Source: Gnomoniopsis sp. IMI 355080 (taxonomy: Eukaryota > Ascomycota > Sordariomycetes > Diaporthales > Gnomoniaceae). From it: a stretch of DNA of 64,000 nucleotides. Positions 9,546-21,481 of the stretch are shown one piece after another (within the stretch, counting starts at the first letter, position 1; every line of letters begins with the position of its first letter). The position numbers and the translations under genes are program-made. The stretch is taken from the NCBI GenBank assembly GCA_027946555.1, contig JAPEVC010000158.1:1-64000 (forward strand), given 5' to 3'. The notes below the pieces were generated by a model that was not told the origin of the DNA, searched no databases, and saw only the letters and a list, made by a program, of their open reading frames with translations.

Positions 9546-10674
9546 GTTCGGAAACGGAGGATAACTATGCTACAAGTGCAAAAGAATGTGATACGACCGA
9601 AGCCGGATATGAAAGATCGACCAAATGAGGGACTGGGCGGGTAGGCAAGCAAAGCAAGATTTTCTCAAAAGAGTGTCAAAGGCCTAGGCCGGTTGCCAAA
9701 AAAAAAAAAAGGACAAGTCAAGAAGCAAATGGGGAATATGAAAGTGCAAAATGGATGGAACCAAATAAAGTATCAAAAGACATGGACACCGGAGGTTTTT
9801 CTTCCCAAAATGGCAGCACTTGTTTTCCCAAGGATTGGCATGTAACCTTGGATACGTACTGGCGTCTACTTTCCAAGGCTGGCATCACGGGTCACCGTAA
9901 ATGACTCCATTCTGGAAGTGATAAATCAGATCCTTCCTGCACTGTATATTATACCTTCTTTTCCAACATGTCCCTCTTTTCGCCGAATGCCACTTCAACC
10001 TGTGACATTCTGAGACCTAACTTCTATTGTCTCGTCCCGAGCGAAAGTAAATATGTACACCCTCATGCTATACCATGAGCTGTATGTAGGTTGCAGTTGT
10101 CTTCGCTATTGGGAGAAAATTATACACGTACGTAGAGAGACTTTCATCGTGTAGTTCCAGCAATTTGTTCTACATAGCCACCCTAGCGGACCCTCACTTG
10201 AGGATCCTCCAGGTTTCCATCCCATGTTCTCGGACCATACCGAGGACCCCTGAATTTCGTTTGGTAGGCGGCGAGTCAGTGCCTTGCAGCCACCGTTGGT
10301 ACTGATTTGTTTTGGTCAACAGCACGGCGCAGGGAAAGGAACATGCTTGCATTACGGTGATGCCCTTCTTCTGCGGCTGAAAGGTTCTTTTTAGTGGCGA
10401 GCGGGCAGGAGTCCGCCGTTGCTCCAGGCTTGACTTTGAGTTTTCGTATAACATTCATCGGACTAGTTTCCACTTCAATAACGTGGGAAGTGATTCTCAC
10501 AGCCACTGTTTCTTTAACATCGAAAATCCATCTAGATACAAATGCAAAGATAGCCTATTCTGTAAATGGGATGAGACTACTTGTGTTGAACAAGTGAATC
10601 AACCCCGAGCCCCAAGGAAAGTAATCAATCGCAAGTTTTCATTCGCCAGCACCTTTTGTGCTCTTTGCTCAGCT
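9546..10674. other. Intergenic region with poly-A tract
   Basis: A 1.1-kb gap between the lysophospholipase start and the 3' end of the next minus-strand gene. It contains a 13-A homopolymer at 9698-9710 in the probable 5' leader or promoter of the lysophospholipase. The small ORFs have no coding character that I can support. Confidence 0.4.
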
Positions 10675-11403
10675 CTAAAATGTGTGCAAGTAGTCTCCAA
10701 TGAAATTTTTGGCAAAAGAACCCACTTGGTCTCCGATAGCACCAAAGCCAAACTTCTCGGCGATCTGGGTGGCTTTGCCTATTCCCGCAGAGCCCAGGGC
10801 GGTCTCGATGAAGCGATGCTGCAATGGACGGGTGCTCGATCAGTCTTTGTCAAATAAGCTGCGTTGGAGAAAGAAACAAAAAATTGATAACATGTTCCGA
10901 GGTTTACACGAACCTGATACGGTTTGCGTTCTTCATCGTGGTACACGACGAAGCGTAGCTCGCCCTCGGCGTTCTTCTGACCGTATTGAAAGTTGTTGTC
11001 AAGCTTCATCTTGTAGCCCTCTATCAATTGAAACGCCATTAGTAGGTACCCATGAACTGGGAAGCTCATAGCACTGACCTCCGTCCAAAAGCTGGCCGAC
11101 TTTGGTAACGTGCTTGGGGTTGGCCACAGTGCTTGACTTGTAGTACTCGGCAGCAATCAAGAGAGGAACTTGCTCGCCTGCATGAATATTGGGATTTCGA
11201 CTGTCAGGCCATTACACATAAAATGAGTCTCTCATTGGAAGGTCAAGATACCAACCGGTGGTGATGTTGTCAGCGGTGAGCGCGTAGTACTGCGCCGTTC
11301 GCTCGGAAAGGTTCTGGCTCCACTTCACGGTGAGCGCCGTGCCCAGAGCCTCTGCGTTGAAGAGAGGAATGAGAATCTCGTCACCAGCTTTGGGAGGCGC
11401 CAT
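10675..11403 (-). CDS. Small four-exon protein of unknown function
   Basis: Four exons on the minus strand, 11256-11403, 11079-11177, 10914-11020 and 10675-10818, join in phase through GT-AG introns into a 165-aa protein. It starts MAPPKAGDEILIPLFNAEALG and ends NFIGDYLHTF. The joins are supported because every phase closes and the last exon gives a continuous helical segment (FIETALGSAGIGKATQIAEKFG) up to a stop. There is no signal peptide or membrane helix. The N-terminal two thirds look like a compact alpha/beta or beta domain (TALTVKWSQNLSERTAQYYALTA; GELRFVVYHDEERKPYQ); the C-terminus is amphipathic helix. I do not recognise the family and assign no function. The repeated correct phasing makes it very likely to be a real gene. 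Confidence 0.72.
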
Positions 11404-13604
11404 AGTTGTCAATTGGTGCTAATCTATGGATAGCTGGGCAATGAAGATGGGAAGATGATAATGGGGTGAGTGATCGAGGTTGAGGGGCACGGATGAGGAC
11501 TGTGGAAGAAGAACCTACCAGTTCTACTTATATATTCACCCGCCCACTTCCTCTGGTGTAGATTTAGGTGCCTACAGTAACTACCTCCTATACCCATGGA
11601 CTTGGGTTCGTTCTTTGTGCATCCGTTCGATGCATGTCTCACCTTGTTGGTCGTTGATCTGCCAACGAGGAGGGCATCAGCCGACGCATAACTACCACAT
11701 CAAATTGTTTAGTGAAGTTTTACAGTACAAATACTACTCGTAGCCAGTTCAAGACGAAGAAAATTCTGATGACCGAGTCCGGTCGTCTAAAGACTGATTC
11801 AAATCACGCTTTGACAGGCGAGGCTCTCAATGTCGCCACTATGAAATATGACAAATGTGACAGATATGCGATGCTGAAGTTGCGGTCTGCACACGAGCAG
11901 AATTGTGAAAACTGATTCCACGCTCGAACCTACATAGCTGTCGAAAATGTGTCATCCCTCGAGTGGTCGACACCTATCTCGCAATGCATTTATCACCTTC
12001 GCTTCTATCGACCAATACGCGGCGAATGGGTAACAAGCTCAACAAGGTACGTAGATCCCAGCTGTTACGGGCTTACAGCCGTCTCAGTAGTCACCAAAAG
12101 GGGTTTTCAACTTCATTTTGTCAAACGCTGGTATTCTATGTGATATTCAGCATTCATAATCCCGCTTGAAGAAAAAGCGTGTCTTGCTCATGAATATGGA
12201 AGGCATATGGGACAACAACCTTGTGCTCACCCGTTATAAAGCTATGTTTGTTGAAGTTTTTAAACACGAAGCTCTCTTCTATCTTTCTGTACCATCATGT
12301 CACACAGACATGAAGAAGTGAAGTTTGATGTCGTGATTGATGTTTCAAAACATGCCTCCGGACTAGAAGAACCTACGTGTCTGAAGAGTGGCTTGTCACG
12401 TTTGATACGTCTGCGGTTACCCGATTGAAACGTCCACGCTGGCATGCGTTGGCTCAGTTGGACCAACATCAGATAACATGCCTCTGTGGGCGTCTTATTG
12501 ACGCAATGGAAAGGGTGAGACGTATCATCAAGCCCAAGCCAACAGATGGTGTTGCAAATTGAGATCTGATATGTCAGACATCCCTCTTCCGTGGCACTCC
12601 TTGCTCAGAAACGCGGCTAGACCTCACATTCCCTGTGAACTTTTCATTAACTTCTTTCGATCAACGTTTTGCTAATCCATGCTGGTCGCCTCTGCTGCCT
12701 ATGGGAATGACTGATCAATACCTAGGCTCATGGCTTTCTCAATCGGTATCGTCAATGACACAATACACCAACATGCTTTGAAATTGGGGCAGATACAACT
12801 TGGCTGGCCCCTCTTTTGCCTAAAATTACTGAGGGACCTTGTGTACCATTATCATGTCTGAAGCGTTGTCTTTGCTTGATTCGACGAGGCTGGCGTAGCA
12901 GCTGGATTCGCCTGCTCTTGATATGACCGAGATGCACATACTGCTGTCATCATAAATTACACTTATTCTCATTAGAGACCGCCGTTTACAGCAGGCTCTC
13001 CTTCGGAACACTGTTTACAGAATTGGAATTGCAGGTGAGGGGTGAGAGTCACCAACTATTGGATGGGCACGGACACTGAATGTTTAATAGCAATAAGCGA
13101 GTGACAGGGTATAAACCATCAGCCAAAACTTGAAAGCAATACCGACCCAATACTATACTAGAAATATAGTAAGACTCGGTGTCTACATTTATGGACTTAG
13201 CGGCAAAACATATCGCTAATGCGCAACTATAAGTAGCTCAGATTCAATTACAATATAATTATGCACAAAAATGCAGCTTCACCGCGTTCTCAAGTCCCTG
13301 GGCAATAACAGGTCCTACTAATGCGTTATTTGGTAAGTACCGCCTGTCGTTCCGATTCACTCATCTAATAAAGCATCCGGGGCCCATGGAACGCTCCGTC
13401 TAAATGAGCAGCGTGGGCTAAAAAGCACCCTAATCCTCCGTCTTGGCAGGAGAGATCCGCGCTTGGTAAACTCTATCGTGGAATTGATTGCACCCCGCAG
13501 ATACCGGCAGCAAGTGCAGAATAAAAGTACATAATGAAGCTCAGATTGGGCTTGGTTTTGCGTCGTCACAACGCAAACGTCTGTGACTTCGGACATCCGA
13601 CGAT
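11404..13604. other. 2.2-kb intergenic region, no supported gene
   Basis: Lies between divergently transcribed genes and is AT-rich in parts (13100-13300). Short ORFs occur on both strands, but none has a family motif, signal peptide or consistent splice pattern. A CCTAGG palindrome occurs near 12720. It must contain the promoter of the GMC gene at its right end. Confidence 0.4.
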
Positions 13605-15699
13605 ATGAGGTGGCTTCCGATATTCTCTTTCCTGACTTGCCTTCGTAAGTACTCAGCCCTAAATGAGATGCATGGATTATCAGAGGAACGAATAGAAGAC
13701 GACGTAGGAATCATACTGAACACCCCTATATTTAGGACGCGGTGTTCAAGCAGATGCAGCAACGTGTACTGCAGTCGGCAATACCTCTTATGATTACAGT
13801 AAGCTTATATCCCAGCTTGAAAGCAAAGTCTTGGTATTTCATCAAGACTAAATTCTTGAAGTCATAGTAGGTAGCGGCCCCGCGGGTCTGGTTTTAGCAG
13901 ACCGCCTCTCGGCTGCCAATGCCAGCGTTCTCCTCCTCGAGCGTGGGCCCCCTTCCTTCGGCCGCTGGATGCCAGAGACTGCACAACTCTCGTCAGAGCC
14001 TGATTCCATTCCTGAGCCGAATTGGCGGCCAGGATGGCTTAACGGCACTAATTTGACACGCTTCGACGTCCCCGGGCTCGCTCAGCGCATTTACTCGGAC
14101 GGTACCAACGTGAATTGCACAGACGTTGATGGCCCGCTCATTGCAGGCTGCCTGCTCGGTGGTGGCATGACCATCAACGCTGCGCTGTGGTGGCGTCCTC
14201 CTGCAGTCGAATGGGACGAGAATTACAGCGGGGTACCGGGCTGGTCGAGTGCTGATATGGCCGACCCTGTGGAGAGAGTGTTTAGTCGCATCCCAGGTAC
14301 TGATCGCCCAAGTACGGACGGTGCCTTCGCGCCCGGTTACGATGGCGGATGGGCAGTGGTAGCGGATGCGTTGCGCGCCAGCAACTGGAGCGGTGTTCGC
14401 GCGAACACTGAACCGGATCAAAAGAACAGGACGTTCTCGTATCCGAATTTCTTCATCAAAAACGGACTACGGGACGGGCCGCATGCAACGTATCTCGTCA
14501 GCGCGAGCGAGCGCCCCAACTTCAAAATGGTAATGAATACCATGGTTCGCCGTGTTGTGAGGAATGGTGCACACATCACCGGCGTCGAGGCTGAGCCATC
14601 TGGTACAGGTGCACTGGACGTGAGCAACCCCGGACTGTGCGCAGGAATGATTCCCGTCACAGAGCAGGGTGGGCGTGTCATCCTATCAGGGGGCCATTTT
14701 GGCACAGCCAAAATGCTACTCCGAAGCGGCATTGGGCCTGAAGACCAACTTCGTGTGGTACAGGCAGCTGAAGACATCGTCAGTGAGGCAGACTGGTTAC
14801 GGCTTCCGGTCGGTCAGGGTCTGCGAGACCACACGGTAACGAGTCTTGAGATACAAAATCCTGCAATTCCGCGTTATGACTACTCGTCGGATGCCGCTTA
14901 TTACTCACCACCAGATGCACAGAGGGAGGCCTATATGACCAACCGCACAGGAATGTGTAAGTGTTTTCCCTTTCTTTACTTTAAGCCCATCATGTGAGAA
15001 GGTCGGGACATACTGAGACCCGATACTATAGTAACGGTCACGGGAAATTATCAAGCACCCATTAGCTGGATGTTAGTAACGGGAAGCGATGGCTTGCAAC
15101 GGCAACTTCAGACGACTTGTCGAGTTTATGGTTCCACAAATAACAGTATGACCTGCTCGGTTTTTTTGACGCGAGGAGCAACGTCGTTTGGGGCCTTGTC
15201 AATCACCCCTGACCTGAAAATGAATATCTCGGTATCACCGTACGCGGTGACGGCTGAGGACAGATCTGCAATCGTGCAGGGCATCAAAATTTTCACACAA
15301 GCGCTACAGAGTAACCCGGAGATCGTCATAACTCAGCCTCCTGCTAACGTGACGATCGAGGACTTTGTTGAAAATGTGAGTCGAACTACTGCTTTTCCAC
15401 AAGAATCTAGCGTTTGTCGCTACTGACATATAGCCTACCAGTATCCAGACTCAATCACGAGTCGACGAGGTATCCACTACATGGGCACAGCCAAAATGGG
15501 AACGGACAGTGGCCTTACTGGGGGTACTTCAGTAGTGGATGCAGACACCCGCGTGTACGGGACCGACAATCTCTTCGTGGTAGATGCATCCATACTTCGA
15601 GGCCTTACAACATCAAATCCTTCTGGCGCCATCATGGCTGTCGCAGAGAGGGCATCAGAGAGAATTTTAGCCTTGGATACCCGCAAAGTCTTGAAGTGA
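13605..15699 (+). CDS. Secreted GMC oxidoreductase, cellobiose dehydrogenase flavodomain-like
   Basis: Five exons: 13605-13644, 13736-13798, 13862-14956, 15032-15375 and 15442-15699. All phases close and give 599 aa. The tiny first exon encodes most of a signal peptide (MRWLPIFSFLTCL). The ADP-binding site DYIIVGSGPAGLVLADRLSA lies near residues 34-52, then LLLERG, then the GMC signature region GCLLGGGMTINAALWWRP. The C-terminal domain has IHYMGTAKMG (candidate catalytic His about 526), VYGTDNLFVVDAS and TSNPSGAIMAVAE (partner Asn about 573), as in cellobiose dehydrogenase flavodomains. Many N-glycosylation sites fit secretion. There is no N-terminal cytochrome domain. It should oxidise a sugar or alcohol and pass electrons to O2, a quinone or a metal centre. 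It may supply H2O2 to the heme peroxidase at 20126-21481. Substrate is not inferable. Confidence 0.87.
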
Positions 15700-16986
15700 A
15701 TTGTAGTGGAGAAGCGTTACATGTGTGAGCTTAGAATCTACCCCTAGCTTGGTGCAGCAGGGCTGTCTTCGAGGCTCAACCTTTCAATTCTTCTCTATGT
15801 GAGAACTTTCAGGAGTTGCCCTTTGACAGCTACTACATTGGTCGAATGAAATATAGTTTTAATTGCACAAGGAAAACGATCCCACCACAAGTTCTGAATT
15901 GAAATTTATGAGTGTACAATGCTCATCGCTTCGGCCAAGCGAAGCTGGGGGCGAGGCAGTTCCAATATCGAATGTTTAGGCTAAGGGCCATCAAGAGAAG
16001 AAACAGGGTACGCCCCGCACTAGTCTCACTACCTAGGTAGATATTAAAACGCTTTGGGCCTATAATTTGATATCATAGTACTAGTCTGACTTCAGTGATC
16101 ATCCGTTGACTTCAGACCTCCAGGGCTTACAGTTCAAGGCCGTTCGAAATGTATTTAGAAACAAGGATCACGTCGATTATGATAGATACAGAAGGAAGCA
16201 CAATACAACACAGTCTGGAGCTTCGGAGTTCCGGCTACATAACTTTCTGAAGTCTCATTAAGCATTATTATGTCAGCAGTGGGATATAAAATGTTATGTA
16301 GCAAAGGTATTGCAGCATCTTATTGCAGTCGTTCATAGGAGCAGAGGACCTTCTATACGTGCGACGGTGATTCAATACATGGGTACCATTCAATACTTCC
16401 TAAGGTAATTGATGGGTCTGCTGAACAAGTACCAGAGCTTCCAGGTTGCACCAACATGCCGATCTTACGCTGCAATGGTAAGCAGGGGCGTGGGGGCGTG
16501 CAGAAATCCAATTCCCACCCCCAAAAATCAAGGCAGTGTACGTCCGTATTTTGATTCTACGACTGGGTTCGGCTTCAGCCAATCAAGGCGTGAAATGCGC
16601 AATGCTGCACTGCCACTGCTAGGAAAACTTCACGGCACACATCCATCATTAGGCACCAGTAAAAACTTGGAAGCAATCTTGGAAGCAGATACGTTGTCAG
16701 CCACTATATCACTCCGTCAATCTGTGTTGTGAGTTATGGTCATCATGGTCCCACGTGCTGCTTCATGCCGCGTAAATGGGAGCTACATCTTATATGACCA
16801 ACTCTCACACAGTCATCTGGATGCAGGTGTAGTCTTGTTTTGCACTTGTCATAACCTCGTGAAGTTGCCGTGGAAGGATTTCCAGTGTGTGTGCAGGATC
16901 AAATAGAAGATTCATTTGCTCAAATAGTTTGGAGCCTAGATTGTCCACGTAATAAGCGAAACCGTAGACGCAGCCGACAGCGATGA
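15700..16986. terminator. Convergent 3' intergenic region
   Basis: A 1.3-kb gap between two converging genes, so both transcripts end here. It contains the palindrome CTACCTAGGTAG near 16031. No gene is supported; the 107-aa frame at 16409 lacks any recognisable feature. Confidence 0.35.
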
Positions 16987-19144
16987 TTATTTGCCTTGTG
17001 TTGCCACCAAGGTTAGATTCCGAAACGCTGTCTGGCCGACCTGTGTCGCGAATCCTCCGAGTCTCGAGGCGCACACCACGGTCCCGGGCTGAGGCGCAGA
17101 ACGAGAGGAGAATGCCCAAGTACCACTGTTTGGAGGCGTCGGACTCATGATCTGTGCGCCCGTGGCATTGTCCAAGGGGACTGTGACAGTCATACCCACA
17201 GCTGAATCCACCCAATAGTTGCTTGTGCATGTGACGCCCACTGTTCCGCTCTGGGTCGAAGTCCAGGTGACGGCTGTAACCTTGACGGTATCGAATCCAC
17301 TGAAAAGAGTGATTGTCAAGTTTGTGGTACCACTAGAAGGTGAGTCGTACGTGAAGTTGGTAACGGAGGCGGAGGTGATGTTTAGCTCGAACACATAATC
17401 ACCCACAGGCGCGCTCGTTGAGAAGGACACGCTGTAGGTCGTATTGTCTTCACTAAGCTGCACACTGCTCAAGTCGTCTATTGTTCCAGAAGAGGCGTCC
17501 GGGATGAGGCTCCAGTGGTAAGTTAGTGTGGACTCACTGATATTAGGATTGGCTTGTGAGCCCGAAAGGACGATCACGTCTCCGGCGCGAACAAAAAGTT
17601 GGCTTGTGGTCGAAGAGGTTTCTGAGTTGTCACCAAGCGAGATCGCCGCCTGGACCACTGGGATGGGGATTGTCCCGTTATTCGCAACGGAGGGACGGGC
17701 AGAGGTATCAAAGGTATCCACATCACTCTGAGGGAACGGCGTCAAAGGTCCGAAAACGTTCCCAGTGTCCGGATCAATTCCAACGCCTTGCGTCAAATGC
17801 GTCATGCGGGAGAATTCATTCGGAATGGGAGGCAGTGAGGGATTCAGGTTCTCAGGCTGTACCCAGGTTGCTACAGGGTTGACGTACTGTCCAGCCAGGA
17901 AGCCATTCTTAGTGAGTACTGTGCCCGTACTGGCGGACAAGCGGTACGCTCGCGCGTAATTCACTGCGGTGGTGCCGTCAATACGCGCGGTAAATTTGTT
18001 GCGTCCTCCGGCGTCAGGGCGGAGTTGGCCTACGCCCGTGTTTTGCTCAGACGCAACCCCAGTACAGGGATCGAGTATAAGTGCGGAAATGGAGACGACA
18101 GCGTCAGAATCCGACGTATAACCTATGAACTGCATATGAAACAGTGTTAGAACTCCCCACAAGCCCTTCTTCATTGGAATTCAAAAGATGAAAGGCTTAC
18201 GCGTGTCTCCTGAATCTCAGCATTGCCATTTGAGGTGTACACGCCGATTAGTGCTTCCTCGACCCAGATATACGAGGGTGTACCAGTCGTGGTGATCTCC
18301 AAATTCTCGACGATGACTTGATATGCTGCAATCTCTCCATTGCTAGTCTTAATACCAGAGTAACTAATGAAATCCCCTACCAGGAAGGGTGCCGCGACTA
18401 GTGGGTCAGGCGCCTGGAATCTTCTGGTTCCATTTCCACCGTTCGGCCTATTGCTCAAAGGACAAAGAGTGTCACTCTCCGAGCGTGGAATACACATCGG
18501 GAAGCCCGAAAATGCAGTGACAGAAGGCGATTCATCGTCGGCCACAAAGAATGGGATTGGAGCAGCTGCGGCACCAAAAACTCCATTGGGGTCATTGACA
18601 CGAACCAAAGGTCCGTCCTGAATCTGGAGTGAGCCATCATAGTTCACGGCCGTGATGTAGCCCCGATTGAATTCCAGTCCGTATTGCAAGAGGTAAATTT
18701 GGGCCGCGAGAGCGGCTCCACTGCCGTTGACAATATTGCCAGCAACCTAAACCAAATTAGCATGAGTCAGAGGATGAAAATAAGACTGATTTAGTCTACT
18801 CACATTGACCTCGAAACCAATGAACGTGTCTTTCTGAGCCACGAACTCTGGCCAAGGAACGAATGCATTGGGAAAAGTGACCAGCATATTTGCCGGTACA
18901 ATCACAGTCCAGCCATTCACCATAATGGTACCTCCTGAGTTAAATGAGGCATCGTCCACAGTAGCACTGCACATGTGAGATTCATCATTTATTCATTACT
19001 TAACACGGTCAAGATGGTCATTTTGACTTACTCATCCAAGCCTCCATCCAAAAGAATCGGTGTGTCGACTGTGGAACCAAATTGTCCCAGGGCCACATAG
19101 CCAAGAGACAGGAAGAGGCATACATAGCTGACGATTGGAAACAT
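16987..19144 (-). CDS. Large secreted protein of unknown function
   Basis: Four exons on the minus strand, 19032-19144, 18804-18966, 18201-18746 and 16987-18129, join in phase to give 654 aa. Residues 1-20 are a signal peptide (MFPIVSYVCLFLSLGYVALG). The N-terminal third has a repeated small-beta-barrel look (GGTIMVNGWTVIVPANMLVTF; YITAVNYDGSLQIQDGP; VGDFISYSGIK). The C-terminal third (VRAGDVIVLSGSQANPN, LTYHWSLIPD, APVGDYVFELNITSASV) reads like an Ig/PKD-type beta-sandwich, then a segment with paired Cys (VTCTSNYW, VVCASRLGG). There are many Asn-x-Ser/Thr sites and no catalytic motif or GPI-type tail. I do not recognise a named family. It lies between a GMC oxidase and a heme peroxidase, so a role at the wall or substrate surface in the same oxidative system is possible but unproven. 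Confidence 0.85.
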
Positions 19145-20125
19145 TTTGTAGAACAAGTAGAGTATAGACATCACTCGAGAATCTGATCAAGGGCTATGAA
19201 ACGACACCATCGCGGCTGAGCAAAAAAATACCTTGATTGACTTCTTTATATGTCTAAGCAATCCTCAAGAAGGCCATCTTACTGACTCTATTGAGTCTGT
19301 GATGTGACCAACTACTACAGCTTCCACGTAGAAGACCATATGTCAAATTCCAGTAGTGGCCATCATCTCAATATTTGACGCGTTGTTCAGGCAGCAAGGA
19401 ATGGGTATATTGTCACCTTGTTGACTCCGCACCACGGAATACTACGACACGCATCCCCAAATTAACATGACTCCACAAGTATGGCTATCATTTGCGGAGG
19501 TGGTCCCATTATTGTTTCCAACGGTCTTGAAAGAATAGTCCATCTGCAACACAGAAGGGGCGCAGGTATTCTGCGTGTGGCAGAAACATTATGTTACGTT
19601 GAAAGACCACCGCTCGCTTAAAATTTCTATCGATCGGCTGGGATTTCCCCGAGAAGCCTGACAGATCTGCAGATCAACTTGTTGGCCGTTGCATTATTGT
19701 CCGGTACGACAGTACTCTACAACTCTACACATACACCTCAGCGCAACGTCTCAACTCAAATCAATGGAAACCCGGGAATACGAGTGTGGAGCACTGTGTG
19801 TGAGCTCCAACTGATCGTGAAGAGCTAGAGCACACGCTTTTGTAACGCTACTTACCGTAGTGGCAACCTATATTCTCTTAATCCGGTATGATTGATTGTT
19901 TTGGAGGAACATGGAGCTGGGCTATGTGCATGCAATGAGAGCTAGCTGAAGTAGACTATTCGTTGTGCTGCCTTATGTATGGTCATGTTACAACGGCTTT
20001 CCTAAATTACCTAAACACAAAAATATGTAGACGAGAGACAGTTAACCATTCATTGCCAATTGTATTGCGTAAGCAGTCAATAGAGAAGTAATGCCAACAT
20101 TCTTTGTGCCGCTCTTATCACGATG
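19145..20125. promoter_or_regulatory. Intergenic region upstream of the secreted unknown protein
   Basis: A 981-bp gap between two minus-strand genes. It must hold the promoter of the gene at 16987-19144 and the end of the peroxidase gene. No ORF or motif of note. Confidence 0.35.
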
Positions 20126-21481
20126 TCACGCCTCGTTAGACACATTGCTAAACAAATCCGGTGTGACCACAGACCCGTTGAAGATTGCCTCTGCCACGAG
20201 TGGAAAATTCTGATCCGAATTGCGCCATTTCTCCAGAAGATCTTCGTCTGGTTCTGTATACGTCTTCAGCGCCTGCGGCAAGACTTTGGTGCACTCGGCC
20301 ATTTCGTTGATGTTGTATACGCTGAGCAGACTGAGCCGAATGTATTCGCGTGCGAAATCCTGCATCACGTCAATCAATGCTGAAGTAGGACGAAAAGACA
20401 AGCATACCTCGTTCCAATCTTCTTGACTGTCATTAGCAAATTTCAAAAATTCTCCCTGTGTCTCAGGAGCCTTGGAGAGATTGATATCACTTTCGAAGTC
20501 AAACACACGAGGTGGAGCTCCGTCCAGGACTTGTCTGTAGAACAGAACATCCCAAATTCCCGGGGTACTATCTTGTGGATCTCCAGCTCGGTCAGTGTCA
20601 ACAAAGAATTGTTGGCTTGTTGTGTGCGCTCCAATGAGGGCCGTGAGGCCATGAGGCTCGATAGTCTTGTTCCGAAAGAGCTCAATGTTGTATGCGGCAC
20701 TGCCACTTGCTGGTGGCAGCAAGCCATCAGGACAGGCAGTCGAACTGTCCACACGACCACTGAAAGTGCGGCTACGCGGACCAAGGGGGCAGACCACTAC
20801 TGCTACTTGGGCACTGAACTGAACCAGGTCAGCCATGGTGATGCCGTAGCTCTTCCATTTGCCGAAGAGTTCCATTGTAAAATCGACCGAGTCCTGCAAG
20901 CCGCCGTTTTCCGGGCGAAGGATCTCTTCCGGGGCCAGAACCAATGACCCATCTGCGCCCCCTCCAGGACCTGTCGCCTTGGAGAAGCCGGCGGCATCCT
21001 ATTTGTGGGATTTAGTGAAACTCATTTACACAAGTTTTGGTCAGCCACGTACATGAAAGCCAAGCCTTATTGCTCCACGCGCTACTTTCGTACATCTCCC
21101 TGAATTTCCTCTGAAGCTTTGCTGAAGATCGTTGGCGATGTATTGCCAGATACAACAGACGTCGGCCGCACACTCTGGGGAGTCCTTTTCAGGGACAAGA
21201 CTGTCCCATGTCTCATCACTTTGTGGGCTTTCGCCCTCTTGTGTATCGCCGATGTTGCCTCCTTGAGTAAGGATATTCTTGATTGACCGACCTACCGGCG
21301 TGAGTTGCGCGTCTGTAAGGTTAAGAAGGTCACCTAACAACTCTCGTGAGTCAAATTCCTCATCGTCGGCACCGTCATCCTGGCGTCTTCGAATTGTCTC
21401 TGTCAAAAATCCCAACATCCCTGGATAGGCAACGACGACCAAGGTCGATTGAAGGATCAATAGAAGTTGAACAAGCCACAT
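20126..21481 (-). CDS. Secreted class II-like heme peroxidase
   Basis: Exons 21053-21481, 20408-20998 and 20126-20359 give 417 aa. The signal peptide is MWLVQLLLILQSTLVVVA. The distal heme pocket, built across the first splice, is ARGAIRLGFHDAAG (Arg about 139, His about 143), followed by GGGADGSLVL of the distal Ca site. The proximal side is ALIGAHTTSQQFF (His about 268) with the class II-style DSTPGIWD downstream. Cys residues are numerous, as expected for a secreted peroxidase. No acidic Mn-binding triad or ligninase surface Trp can be assigned by eye, so it fits the generic ascomycete peroxidases rather than a proven ligninase. The reaction is H2O2-dependent one-electron oxidation of phenolics. 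The second intron (20360-20407) is only 48 bp, a multiple of three and free of stops, so a longer isoform is possible. Confidence 0.87.
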
